The notes under the pieces: generated by a model
What the model was told of the DNA's origin: nothing
Database searches by the model: none
What the model saw: the letters and a program-made list of their open reading frames with translations, nothing else
In this document: positions 54,362 to 63,551 of the stretch, piece by piece
Numbering within the stretch: the stretch's first letter is position 1
Layout: the number at the start of each line of letters is the position of its first letter
Position numbers and translations under genes: made by a program
Source: Nodularia spumigena CCY9414
GTDB taxonomy: Bacteria; Cyanobacteriota; Cyanobacteriia; Cyanobacteriales; Nostocaceae
Direction of reading: 5' to 3'
Length of the DNA: 64,000 nt
NCBI RefSeq assembly: GCF_000340565.2
Contig: NZ_CP007203.1
Span: 1,823,545 to 1,887,544 of the forward strand

Positions 54362-56473
54362 TTAACCTACACTAGCAATGTATGGACTTGTCAACTTTTC
54401 CAACTGCTGAATCAACAGACTGAGGAACAAACCGACATCAGTCACCACACCCACCGATTCCACAGAACCGCGATCGCTTAACTTAGTAACTACAGCTGGA
54501 TTAATATCTACACAGACCATCTTCACCCCTGCCGGAGTCATATTTCCCACCCCAATGGAGTGTAACATGGAAGACAACATCAAAATCATCTCCGCACCCT
54601 CAATTAGTTTAGCGTATTCCTCCTGTGCCTTAATCAAATCCGTTTGGGTATCAGGTAAAGGACCATCATCCCGAATGGAACCAGCCAGGCTAAAAGGCAC
54701 ATTGTTAGAGACACACTCATACATCACGCCATTTTTAATTACTCCCGCTTCCACAGCCTTAGCAATGCTGCCATAACGACGGATAATATTGATGGCTTTG
54801 AGGTGATGGCGATGCCCACCACGGACGGCTACACCCCGCTTCATGTCTACACCGAGGGAAGTCCCCATCATATTTTGCTCTATGTCATGGACGGCGATCG
54901 CATTACCACCCAAGAGCGCCTGTACATATCCTTCCCGAATCAGTTGCGCCAAATGTTCGCCGCCGCCTGTGTGAATCACTACAGGTCCCGCCGTGACAAC
55001 TACTTTACCGCCAGCATCCCTAATTTTACGTAATTCCCAAGCGACTTGCTCCACCACAAGTTCCACACGTCTTTCACTGGAAACCCCAGAGGACATAAAG
55101 CTAAATTCTTGAGCATTACGATGTTCGCGGGATTCAGTTTTGCGGATAGTACGGATACCGAGTACATCAACAATTACTTTGTCGCCCACTTCTAAGTCAC
55201 GTAACAGTTTACACTTAGCTACTAAACCATTGGGAGTTTGAGTAATGGCGATCGCGCCATCCATGCGCTGATTCTGTACCCGCACCCATTCACCATTAAT
55301 CCGCACTTCCGTAGGATAAATCGTACTCACATAGAAATCATCAGGAGCCACCCCAGCTTGAATTACAGGCTGTAATTTAGCATCTCGTTCATCTTGGGGT
55401 AAATCGACAGCACCCAAATCAATTAACTGCGAGATGATTTCTTCCATCACCTCATGAGAAGGCGCTGAAACTCGCACCTCAGCCGCAGATGTACTTTGGC
55501 GTTGTTCTCCCAAGTTAAAATTCATGACTTGGAAACTACCGCCAGTATCCACAATCAAGTCTAAAGCACGGTTAATCAAGCCAGAGTCCAGTAAATGACC
55601 TTCCATGCGAATCACGCGGCTTTCTACCGAGACATTAGCATGAATTTCTGCGTCTAGTGGTTCTGTGACTCGCAGTGTGAGACATTTAGCAGCACCACCG
55701 GCTTTGAGGAATTCTGTCAGTGGGGTTTCAATGACTTGGAAACCAACATCTGCTAAACGTGCTTTTAAAGCATTGCTGGCTTTGTTCATAATCACGATGC
55801 TTTCCACATTCACCGTATTACAGGCGAAGTTGACAGCATCAGCTTCGGTAATTGCGATCCGCTTTTCTGGCGCAACTCGCATTTCTATTAAGCGGTTAGA
55901 ATAAGCATCAAAAGCGCCGGGATAATACAATAAATAGCCGTTAGCTAAAGGACAGAAGCAGGTATCTAAGTGATAGAAGCGCTCATCAATTAACCGCAGG
56001 GATAGCACCTCAATATCTAGCCATTTAGCTAAATAAGGGTGAGAATCTAATTCTGAGCGAAAACCATATCCAGCCCATAACCAACGTCCTTCCCGATCTA
56101 AAAGTGCATCTCCAGCACCTTCAAAGGGTAAATCTTTCGGGAGTAAATTAACCGTGTAACCGTTTTCCTCAAACCAGTTTTGGAAGAAAGGTTCTTCTCC
56201 CTGACGTTCTTTGTGGAGAAATCGACTCAGGACAACATTTTGTCCCAAGACTAAACCCGCGTTGGCGGTAAATACCATGTCAGGCCAACCAATCTGGGGC
56301 GGTACTAAATCGACAATGGCGTGTTGTTTGAGGATGTGGTAGAGTTTTTCCCACTGTTCTACGGCGCGATCGCGCGAAGACTTGTGAATATTCCCTTCCA
56401 TCCAGGGATTAATTACATAGTCTACATCATAGTGGTCAGGGGCGCACATCAAGAAGCGAATCAAGGAAGTCAT
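54362..56473 (-). CDS. agrE: Bifunctional arginine dihydrolase / ornithine cyclodeaminase (AgrE/ArgZ)
   Basis: The 703-residue protein has two catalytic parts. Residues 1-280 form an amidinotransferase-fold arginine dihydrolase (MCAPDHYDVDYVINPWMEGN, VFTANAGLVLGQNVVLSRFL, GAGDALLD, HLDTCFCPLANGYLLYYPG and a C-terminal CLTLRVTEP with the nucleophile Cys). The rest is the TIGR00300/LOR-SDH region, with KVVVTAGPVVIHTGGGEHLA as NAD site. In Anabaena AgrE turns arginine (from cyanophycin) into proline, CO2 and ammonia. The start MTSLIRFLMCAPDHYD matches that family. It is a single gene. Confidence 0.93.
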   Translation of the reverse strand: MTSLIRFLMCAPDHYDVDYVINPWMEGNIHKSSRDRAVEQWEKLYHILKQHAIVDLVPPQIGWPDMVFTANAGLVLGQNVVLSRFLHKERQGEEPFFQNWFEENGYTVNLLPKDLPFEGAGDALLDREGRWLWAGYGFRSELDSHPYLAKWLDIEVLSLRLIDERFYHLDTCFCPLANGYLLYYPGAFDAYSNRLIEMRVAPEKRIAITEADAVNFACNTVNVESIVIMNKASNALKARLADVGFQVIETPLTEFLKAGGAAKCLTLRVTEPLDAEIHANVSVESRVIRMEGHLLDSGLINRALDLIVDTGGSFQVMNFNLGEQRQSTSAAEVRVSAPSHEVMEEIISQLIDLGAVDLPQDERDAKLQPVIQAGVAPDDFYVSTIYPTEVRINGEWVRVQNQRMDGAIAITQTPNGLVAKCKLLRDLEVGDKVIVDVLGIRTIRKTESREHRNAQEFSFMSSGVSSERRVELVVEQVAWELRKIRDAGGKVVVTAGPVVIHTGGGEHLAQLIREGYVQALLGGNAIAVHDIEQNMMGTSLGVDMKRGVAVRGGHRHHLKAINIIRRYGSIAKAVEAGVIKNGVMYECVSNNVPFSLAGSIRDDGPLPDTQTDLIKAQEEYAKLIEGAEMILMLSSMLHSIGVGNMTPAGVKMVCVDINPAVVTKLSDRGSVESVGVVTDVGLFLSLLIQQLEKLTSPYIASVG

Positions 56474-57063
56474 AAAAATATTACAAGCGTTGAGATGCTA
56501 CAAGCCTACTTCAAAGACAGTTTTTTGTGGTGCTAATTTTTTGTATCCAGCTATTAACCGCTAGATAAAATACTCAACTTTACTATTGCAATTGACAGTG
56601 CTTCTGTATTCTTATCTTAAAACAAATAAAGCATACCAAAGATATTAATGTGTCAATATGGCATGGGTTAACGCACCTATGCAAATAAACGTTTTTAGAC
56701 TTGTGTGTACCTCAATTTTAACGGTAACTGGAAAACCCAGCTTCCATTCCTCTCTCCTGCAAGGAAGCACGGTGTACACACAAATGATTGAATTACTCCA
56801 TTTGTGTAGGGTGTGTTGTCGCGTAGCGCAACGCACCATCTTAGATTCTCGGTGCGTTAGGACTAAAGTCCATAACGCACCCTACCCAAATCAAAGGTTT
56901 TAGACTTGTGCATACACCTTAACCTGCAAGGAGAGAGGCGTTAAATTTTCCCCCTTCCCTGGTAGGGAAGGGGGTTAGGGGGTTAGGTTTCGCGTTAGCT
57001 TTTCCATTTTTTTGGTAAATTTAGGATAAATCACAATAATTGATATTTCTTCGCGAAGAATTT
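56474..57063. other. Non-coding region with dispersed hairpins
   Basis: No gene is supported here. It holds a partial repeat TTTTAGACTTGTG (56694 and 56902 areas), a palindromic block GTGCGTTAGGACTAAAGTCC / GTAGCGCAACGCACC, and a CCCTGGTAGGGAAGGGGG repeat near 56957. An element with AGGACTTACGCAA ends starts at 57064. Confidence 0.5.
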
Positions 57064-57206
57064 AGGACTTACGCAATAACTCTCTGCAACCCTCTTTCCT
57101 TCGTGTCCTTCTCCCTTGGCGCTAGCCTCTCCCTTTGGGAGAAGGGGAGAGGCTAGCGCCAACGCGTTCTTTGTGGTTCGTTTTTTCATGATTTTGCGTA
57201 AGTCCT
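57064..57206. mobile_element. MITE-like element with AGGACTTACGCAA ends (copy 3 of 3), itself carrying an insert
   Basis: The termini AGGACTTACGCAA / TTGCGTAAGTCCT enclose the same interior as the 91-bp copy at 15382-15472, except that about 50 bp are inserted after CTTCGTGTCCTT. The insert is a near-perfect palindrome: TTGGCGCTAGCCTCTCCC pairs with GGGAGAGGCTAGCGCCAA around TTTGGGAGAAG. Confidence 0.85.
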
Positions 57207-57449
57207 GGAATTAAAATAAAATATCAGTCTATAAAAAAGAATAATTATTATCTATATTTCATGACATAACAAATAATTTCAACTAAACAATCTATATGCA
57301 CACAAGCCTGATGCTCAGGAATGGACTGGGAAGTGTGGGCTAAAACAGGTTTTCGTAGGATTACCGAAAGAATTTAAATTTTTTACTTGATATTTTTAGC
57401 TTATGCGTTCTAGTATAACTAAATAAGTGAGAATAGGTAGCAATAGACT

Positions 57450-59030
57450 ATGAGCTTTTCCGGCATTACCGTCAAACATCGTTCCCAAGAAGTTGAAGCT
57501 CTCAAGACTTTCTTGATGTATAGTCTGATTAGCTCGTTAACGCTACACATCGCCTTACTAGCTTCGGGTATAGGTAGTTTGTTGGTGAGAGTGCCGAAGG
57601 AACAATACGAACCAATAGAGTTAGTAATTTTAGATCCGGTAGACCCTCCAGAGGAAAAACCAGAAAAACCGCCGGAAATAATTCCCGAAAAAATTAAAAT
57701 ACCCGAACCTACCAAGATTGTTACGAGTAGAGTCACACCAATAACACCGGTGAAAATTGAGCCAACATTTTCCCAGCCTGCTGTAGCGCCACAACAACAG
57801 CAGCCAACTGTAACTCCACCAGCACCAAAGGTTGAGAGTGTGAAAGCTCCTCCGGTTCCCCAGCCAACTCAACCAACGGTTTCTCAGCCACCCCCACCAA
57901 CAACTCCCCCACGCCAGGAATCTGTAGCTAAGTTAGAATCTCTGTTGACTTCAACAACAAGATCATCAGAATCACCAATTGCAGTTCCTCAGACGAATCA
58001 AGCTAGTGAACGACTCAGAGGAACTTTAAGTGGATTAAGAGATTCCAGAGTCACTCAAAGCAGTAATACAGTAGCTTCAGGTACGGGAACAAATAATAAT
58101 ATAAGTAATAATATAAGTAATAATACAAGAGTACAGCGATCGCCTGTAGCCGTCGCACCCACTGCACCCAGCACACCACAGATTAAAACACAGCCACAAA
58201 ATAATAGTGGTGGTAATTCCAGAGGTTCAGGTGATGGTCGTGCAGCTTGTACCCAGTGCAGTGCCAGCTATCCAGAGTTTGCCAAACGCCGAGGAATTGA
58301 AGGCAGAGTAGAAGTAGCTGTTGATACGGATGCAAAAGGTAATGTTACTAATGTGCGGATTGTTAACTCTAGTGGTAACAGCAGATTAGACAAAGAAACC
58401 TTAAGACAAGCCCGTAACTGGAAATTGAAACCCTCAGAAAATGGCAGACAGGGAGTATCAATATCCACAAACTTTGCTCTTGAAGGTTCACGGCGACACC
58501 GCCAACTCCAAGAACGGAAAAAGAAAGAACAAGAGCAAGCAAGACAGAGAAGCCGCGAGAGAGCGGCATCTAGTTCTACACCCACACCGAGTCCAAATAC
58601 TCCTGCTACCAACACCACCAGCAAACCTACAGTCAGAGCCAGAAGAGAAATTACACCAACAGCGCCAGCAGCACCAATCACCAGACCCGCAGCAGCAACA
58701 CCAGTTAGACAACCACGCCAGCAAAACACCGCCACAGGTTCATCATCTGGAACAAGGACCACTCCTACTCCTAGCCAGTCAAAAGTCAGAAATTCTTTGC
58801 GTAATGTGCAGCGTCAGAGAACCTCTACTAATTCTGCACCAGCACCAAAACCAGCACCAGTAGCGCAACCCAGCACAAATCGGCGGCCGCGTCCCACAGC
58901 AAGTACACCAGCACCAGCACCAGCACCAGCAGCACCAGCGAATACTTCATCTTCTAGTCAAAATCAGTTGCGGAATTCATTACGCCGTAGTCGCGAAGCA
59001 GCTCCATCTGAGCCAGCAAGTGAGGAATAA
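57450..59030 (+). CDS. TonB-like protein with extended proline-rich C-terminal tail
   Basis: The 526-residue protein has an N-terminal membrane span (YSLISSLTLHIALLASGIG) with the TonB Ser-x3-His pattern, then a Pro/Glu/Lys-rich periplasmic linker (PEEKPEKPPEIIPEKIKIPE). A TonB C-terminal domain lies in the middle (about 265-350): YPEFAKRRGIEGRVEVAVDT, SSGNSRLDKETLRQARNWKL. Some 180 more residues follow, rich in Arg/Lys, Pro, Ala, Ser and Thr. In most TonB proteins this domain is C-terminal, so the tail is unusual. The domain normally carries energy to outer-membrane receptors; no receptor or exbBD is beside it. Confidence 0.83.
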   Translation: MSFSGITVKHRSQEVEALKTFLMYSLISSLTLHIALLASGIGSLLVRVPKEQYEPIELVILDPVDPPEEKPEKPPEIIPEKIKIPEPTKIVTSRVTPITPVKIEPTFSQPAVAPQQQQPTVTPPAPKVESVKAPPVPQPTQPTVSQPPPPTTPPRQESVAKLESLLTSTTRSSESPIAVPQTNQASERLRGTLSGLRDSRVTQSSNTVASGTGTNNNISNNISNNTRVQRSPVAVAPTAPSTPQIKTQPQNNSGGNSRGSGDGRAACTQCSASYPEFAKRRGIEGRVEVAVDTDAKGNVTNVRIVNSSGNSRLDKETLRQARNWKLKPSENGRQGVSISTNFALEGSRRHRQLQERKKKEQEQARQRSRERAASSSTPTPSPNTPATNTTSKPTVRARREITPTAPAAPITRPAAATPVRQPRQQNTATGSSSGTRTTPTPSQSKVRNSLRNVQRQRTSTNSAPAPKPAPVAQPSTNRRPRPTASTPAPAPAPAAPANTSSSSQNQLRNSLRRSREAAPSEPASEE

Positions 59031-59109
59031 ATAAGCTGTTATGCAACCTGGGGAAATAGGGGTAACGCATTCCCCACGCATAAATGCGGGGGCTTTTAGT
59101 AGCCCTGAG

Positions 59110-59151
59110 TAACTGATAACTGGTAACTGATAACTGATAACTGATAACTGA
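59110..59151. repeat. TAACTGA heptanucleotide repeat, six units
   Basis: Six TAACTGA (one TAACTGG) units lie 55 bp before the miaB start. They represent another sequence with the same 7-nt period as the TTGGTCA arrays. Confidence 0.85.
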
Positions 59152-59206
59152 GTTATAGAATAGAAATAAAGTTTATATACGTGACGCTAACTCAGCATAA
59201 TCGCCC

Positions 59207-60571
59207 ATGATCACTTCTAATCGCCACTACCACATTATTACTTTCGGTTGCCAAATGAATAAAGCCGACTCAGAGCGCATGGCTGGCATTTTAGAAGACA
59301 TGGGCTTTGAATGGTCGGAAGACCCCAATGATGCAGATTTGATTCTCTACAATACTTGCACGATTCGGGATAATGCCGAACACAAGGTGTATTCTTATCT
59401 CGGTAGACAAGCCAAACGCAAGCAAGAAGAGCCTGGTTTAACGCTGATTGTTGCTGGTTGTGTTGCCCAACAGGAAGGAGAAGCCCTGTTACGACGCGTG
59501 CCAGAATTAGACTTGGTAATGGGACCACAACACGCCAACCGTCTTCAAGATTTGCTGACATCAGTTTTAAATGGTAATCAAGTTGTGGCTACTGAGTCGG
59601 TTCACATCATGGAAGATATCACCCAACCGCGACGAGATAGCAGTGTGACTGCTTGGGTGAATATCATTTATGGCTGTAATGAACGCTGCACCTATTGTGT
59701 GGTTCCTAATGTGCGTGGTGTAGAACAATCTCGCACGCCAGAAGCCATACGTGCCGAAATGGAAGAACTGGGGCGACAAGGTTACAAAGAAATTACCCTA
59801 CTCGGTCAAAATATTGACGCTTACGGTCGAGATTTGCCGGGGACAACTCCAGAAGGTCGCCATTTGCATAATTTCACTGATTTACTTTATTATGTCCATG
59901 ATATTCCAGGGATTGAACGGTTAAGATTTGCCACGAGTCATCCCCGTTATTTTACGGAGAGATTAATTAAGGCTTGTGCTGAGTTGCCGAAGGTGTGTGA
60001 ACACTTTCACATTCCGTTTCAATCAGGGGATAATGAATTATTGAAAGCAATGTCACGGGGTTATACTCACGAGAAATATCGCCGGATTATTGATACCATT
60101 CGGCGTTATATGCCTGATGCGTCAATTAGTGGGGATGCAATTGTGGGCTTTCCTGGAGAGACGGAAGCACAGTTTGAAAATACTCTGAAGTTGGTAGAAG
60201 ATATTGGCTTTGATTTGTTGAATACAGCCGCATATTCTCCGCGCCCTGGTACACCAGCAGCTTTGTGGTCTAATCAACTCAGTGAAGAAGTTAAAAGCGA
60301 TCGCCTACAAAGATTAAACCATTTAGTCAACGTCAAAGCATCCGAGCGATCGCAGCGTTACATGGGACGTATCGAAGATGTCTTAGTAGAAGACCAAAAC
60401 TCCAAAGATCCCACCCAAGTCATGGGACGCACTGGCGGTAATCGTTTGACTTTCTTTACTGGCGACATCAGCCAATTAAAAGGGCAAATTGTCAAGGTTA
60501 AAATTACTGAAGTTCGGGCTTTTAGTTTAACAGGTGAACCCGTAGAAGTGCGCCAAGCAGTACCAGTGTAA
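59207..60571 (+). CDS. miaB: tRNA-2-methylthio-N6-dimethylallyladenosine synthase
   Basis: MiaB adds the 2-methylthio group to i6A37 of tRNAs reading UNN codons. The 454-residue radical-SAM enzyme has an N-terminal iron-sulfur domain with Cys in [22 protein letters not shown] and VAGCVAQQ. The radical-SAM cluster motif is [11 protein letters not shown] near 155-166, followed by [13 protein letters not shown]. It ends in a TRAM-like domain ([20 protein letters not shown]). Length and order match MiaB. It is a single gene following TAACTGA repeats. Confidence 0.95.
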   Translation: MITSNRHYHIITFGCQMNKADSERMAGILEDMGFEWSEDPNDADLILYNTCTIRDNAEHKVYSYLGRQAKRKQEEPGLTLIVAGCVAQQEGEALLRRVPELDLVMGPQHANRLQDLLTSVLNGNQVVATESVHIMEDITQPRRDSSVTAWVNIIYGCNERCTYCVVPNVRGVEQSRTPEAIRAEMEELGRQGYKEITLLGQNIDAYGRDLPGTTPEGRHLHNFTDLLYYVHDIPGIERLRFATSHPRYFTERLIKACAELPKVCEHFHIPFQSGDNELLKAMSRGYTHEKYRRIIDTIRRYMPDASISGDAIVGFPGETEAQFENTLKLVEDIGFDLLNTAAYSPRPGTPAALWSNQLSEEVKSDRLQRLNHLVNVKASERSQRYMGRIEDVLVEDQNSKDPTQVMGRTGGNRLTFFTGDISQLKGQIVKVKITEVRAFSLTGEPVEVRQAVPV

Positions 60572-60673
60572 TCTGAGATTAAGCAAGTTTATTTCAGTTC
60601 TTAGAACCCTTAAATTGGATTAGTCTTGCTTTAGTCGTAGTGTTTGAATTAACGACTTATAGATGATCTGGGT

Positions 60674-60895
60674 ATGGAGTTCAAGTGGGATGAGTCAAAA
60701 GCAGCCATAAACCTGAAGAAGCACAATGTCAGTTTTGAAGAAGCTAAAACTGTCTTTGATAAGGGAGCAACGCGATTTTGTGAAATGACCCTACTTAAAG
60801 AGCGATCGCTAAAAACTAGCTTCAGTAGATTATATAAATTAGTTACGGTGAAAGCAGTGTTAATACTGATCCACCTTTTTCATAAAATTCTCTAA
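60674..60895 (+). pseudogene. BrnT-like (DUF497) toxin remnant
   Basis: The first 30 residues (MEFKWDESKAAINLKKHN, then VSFEEAKTVFDKG) match the BrnT/DUF497 toxin N-terminus. The rest (FSRLYKLVTVKAVLIL) retains only a hint of the family and lacks the usual C-terminal Ile-Arg-x-Ile-Ser-Ala-Arg-x-Ala segment. The stop TAA coincides with the 3-bp target duplication of a MITE; because the TAA is present on both sides of the MITE, the stop predates the insertion. It is probably decayed; no antitoxin is nearby. Confidence 0.6.
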
Positions 60896-61148
60896 GAGGC
60901 TGTTTCAAAAGTGGTTGGCTGTGATTTTAGGCACTCGCAGATCCCCTTGAGCCTCCCCTTTTCAAGGGGGGAATTATAGCAAAAGTCAAAAGTCAAAAGT
61001 GAAAGACTCGCTGTGACTGGGTTTTAGGCTTTTGCCATGTCCTAACAACCTTGGCGGTTGCTATAGAATCAAAGTCCCCCTTTTTAAGGGGGATTTAGGG
61101 GTATCTAGAATGTTTTGCTACCAACAATCAGACTTTTCAAACATCCTC
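60896..61148. mobile_element. MITE-like element with GAGGCTGTTTCAAAAGT ends (copy 2 of 2), interrupted by another MITE
   Basis: The 253-bp element has ends GAGGCTGTTTCAAAAGT and ACTTTTCAAACATCCTC and is flanked by TAA on both sides. The interior matches the copy at 17654-17846 (GTGATTTTAGGCACTCGCAG, ATCTAGAATGTTTTGCTACC). At 60975-61065 it carries a further insertion. It sits exactly between the converging brnT-like remnant and the acyltransferase gene, next to both stop codons. Confidence 0.85.
60977..61063. mobile_element. Nested MITE (TAGCAAAAG...GGTTGCTA) with TA target duplication
   Basis: Inside the larger element this 87-bp sequence is flanked by TA on each side. The sibling element at 17654 reads GGAATTAGAATC at the equivalent place, with one TA. 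The insert is the reverse complement of the element at 25095-25195, with fewer GACTTTT heptamers (here GTCAAAA x about 2.5). Confidence 0.88.
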
Positions 61149-61990
61149 TAAGCACTGAGTTTAACTAATTCGTCTAACTCTTCCTGCATCTGATTTGCAA
61201 CTAATTCATAGCATTCATGGACATAATGGCGATCGCTTGCCGCCTCCCGACCGTAGCGTTCAAATACAATGGGTTTACATACCCGTGTTTGAATAGGCAT
61301 TGGCAATGGGATATTAGGAAGAGGTCCAATTGCTAATCCCCACGGTAATCCCAAATAAACCGGAAAAACTACCGGGTCAATCCCAAATAACCACGGCATT
61401 CCCCATTCATGGAATTGCTTTAAAATTTTATAGAAGTCAGCCAACACAAACAGAGTATCATGAGCGCCAGTAGAAATTACAGGTACAATCGGGACATTTT
61501 CCCGTAGCGCTAGCTTAATAAATCCTTGCCGTCCGGCAAAATAAATTTGATTCCGTAAATGATGCGGTCGAAAGACATCTTCTGCTCCCCCAGGATACAC
61601 CAGTACGCTGGCCCCAGAACGCAAAGCGGCGTAAGCCATTTTTGGATGAGCGATTACGGCTCCACTCTTAGCCGCCATTTGGGCTATTTCTGGGGTAAAT
61701 TTCCAAACATGGGGATGCATGAGACCGTAGACAGGTTTCTCAACCCCAAATTTTCCGAACCAGTCGTACATGATCATTGACATATCAGGAGCCGCTAGTC
61801 CCCCATTGTGAGAACCAACGAAGAGAACTTTTTTGTCGGGTTGTATATGATGCCAACCACTAGTTTGAACTCGAAAGTAGTAATGATATAAAAAGCTCAA
61901 AAACGGCATCAGAGATTCGATGAACTGGGGATCTCGTTCATCTAAAGACCAACCGAGTTTTTTTCCGCTTTTATGTTTCTTTTGTAACAT
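61148..61990 (-). CDS. Lysophospholipid / glycerolipid acyltransferase family protein
   Basis: The 280-residue protein has an acyltransferase-like core: VLFVGSHNGGLAAPDMSMIM (His of the H-motif), VLVYPGGAEDVFRPHH (the EGxxR-equivalent, here GGAEDVF) and FIKLALRENVPIVPVISTGAH. It resembles the diacylglycerol-acyltransferase-like group of cyanobacteria. The spacing of His and Asp (His-x7-Asp) departs from the classical HX4D. It probably acts on glycerolipids at the membrane. The substrate is not determinable. A MITE abuts its stop codon. Confidence 0.72.
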   Translation of the reverse strand: MLQKKHKSGKKLGWSLDERDPQFIESLMPFLSFLYHYYFRVQTSGWHHIQPDKKVLFVGSHNGGLAAPDMSMIMYDWFGKFGVEKPVYGLMHPHVWKFTPEIAQMAAKSGAVIAHPKMAYAALRSGASVLVYPGGAEDVFRPHHLRNQIYFAGRQGFIKLALRENVPIVPVISTGAHDTLFVLADFYKILKQFHEWGMPWLFGIDPVVFPVYLGLPWGLAIGPLPNIPLPMPIQTRVCKPIVFERYGREAASDRHYVHECYELVANQMQEELDELVKLSA

Positions 61991-62187
61991 CTAAAAATAT
62001 TAACAGAATTAGTTAAAATGTGACTATTGCGCTTGTTCCAGTTAAGGTAGCAAAGTATTAACACATAGATGTTACTTTGTCTAGGTAACATCTTTAAATT
62101 GAAATTTGCGTAAAATTGCCAGATTTTTCCGCCCTCACCTACAAAGGGAGAGTGGAATTGCACAAACCCGAAATATAGCCTTGAACC

Positions 62188-62544
62188 TCCCCACGTCTAA
62201 AGCCAGGGGATTCTTGCCTACCTGAAAAAGGCGACAACGGGACATTCAAGTATCCCTCTACTCACTCAAAGAGCTTTTGCTCTCATTCGCGCATACTTTC
62301 TGAGTCCTTCATATTTTAAAGATGAACGCTCCATATCCTGCCATTATTCGCCCTTTAACTATTCCGAATCGAGTCGGATATGTCCGTTGCCGGGATTGCT
62401 CCGTACTAGGATACTTCAATGCGCTGAAGGTTATTCCTACTTGTTTTCTCGCTAATCTATTTTAACACTGTGGCTAAAGCCACGCAATCGTTTGACGGAA
62501 CTTAAAAGTTCTTACCGCCTTCTCCCCATGCCTAAAGTCAGGGG
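62188..62544. mobile_element. IS200/IS605-like remnant or palindrome-associated element
   Basis: Two related imperfect palindromes, CTCCCCACGTCTAAAGCC AGGGG-type (62188-62210) and CTCCCCATGCCTAAAGTC AGGGG-type (62522-62544), bracket about 330 bp with several small stem-loops (AAAGAGCTTTTGCTCTC; GTGGCTAAAGCCAC; ACTTAAAAGTTC). Palindromes of this sort with TTTAG loops are typical of the ends of IS200/IS605 elements. No tnpA or tnpB is recognisable. On the minus strand the end resembles the RNA-encoding part of such elements (inference). Confidence 0.5.
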
Positions 62545-62599
62545 CTTGCGTCTCGTTTTTCGGTCAATAGTCTGGACTAGAAAATTGATTTCGGTCGAA

Positions 62600-63038
62600 C
62601 TACGGTTGTTCTATTCGGCTTATAGCTAAATTATAACTATATTTAAGTTTTTTTTTCATACATATACCCCTGAGCTTGGTTATATGACAGATATGCCCAG
62701 AATTTTGTCATATTTTTGACAATATGTGATTTTGACAATTTTATCCCCAAAAATTTGGTGAAATTGCCTAAATTATCAAAAAGCTTCTAATTCTTATACT
62801 TATAACAAGAGCTGATTCGCCAATTTTATTGTTGACTATCTGCCAAAATGGCAAGTGATTAAATTTATTATGTGATATATTCATGATCAGTGCAGAGATT
62901 GAATATGATTAAAATACGGAATTCAGCTTAATTAGCTGTTTCTTTTGTTGAGATAATCTGCTTTCCTAACAACCTATTAAATTTAATTTTTGTGACTATT
63001 CTAAATACCAAGGTGTATTGCCTCTTTCAAGCTATATC
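62600..63038. other. Non-coding A+T-rich stretch
   Basis: No gene is supported. It contains repeated TGACAA/TTGACA motifs (near 62706-62745) and an AGCTTAATTAGCT palindrome (62926). It precedes a terminator hairpin and may encode an unknown small RNA. Confidence 0.4.
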
Positions 63039-63064
63039 GACGGGATAAAACCCGTCTTTTATTT
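63039..63064 (+). terminator. Rho-independent terminator without an upstream ORF
   Basis: GACGGG-ATAAAA-CCCGTC followed by TTTTATTTTG is a compact terminator. No protein-coding gene precedes it on the plus strand within about 2 kb. Confidence 0.75.
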
Positions 63065-63308
63065 TGCTGATTATTTGGAAGAAATGCTTTTGTATGACTG
63101 CTGGATCACAGAAAATTCCTAGTAATACCAACACTTTGAGATATCCCCATCTTCAGATATATGATTGGTTTTGCTCATGTATTTGGGAATACCAAAATCC
63201 AGCCTTATCAGCTTTTAGGACATTTGGACACATCCCATAGGAAGATGACTAAGTAGGAAGATAATAGGTAAATTAATCCGGGATGTTGTTATGCACTGGA
63301 TTTATAGT

Positions 63309-63340
63309 GAGGTTTGGTGATCAGCCAAACCTCTTTTATT
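63309..63340 (+). terminator. Strong rho-independent terminator without an upstream ORF
   Basis: GAGGTTTGG-TGATCAG-CCAAACCTC has a 9-bp stem and is followed by TTTTATTATTTTT. It lies 240 bp before the last gene and after another terminator, so it may end a small RNA encoded between 63065 and 63308. Confidence 0.8.
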
Positions 63341-63551
63341 ATTTTTAGCTATAAAAATAGTTTTACAAATCATCAATAATGAGAATAAATAACATATTGC
63401 TAATGCATAACTATTTTCTAAATAGCAAACCCTGCTCATGGGATTCTGTAACCTAAGTAATGTAAAAATTTTAGGCAAGATTGGCAAAGCTGGACTATAA
63501 AAGAAACAATATTCCACACAAATGTCTTTTCTGGCTTAACTAAGAACTAAA

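Noticed and set aside
58268-58762. 164-residue minus-strand frame inside the TonB-like gene
   Set aside because: Low-complexity Pro/Ala/Arg coding DNA leaves the antisense frame open. The Leu/Val/Gly/Cys-rich product has no recognisable family or start signal.
60674-60895. MITE insertion as the cause of brnT truncation
   Set aside because: The stop TAA is the target duplication itself and lies on both sides of the MITE, so the frame already ended there before insertion.
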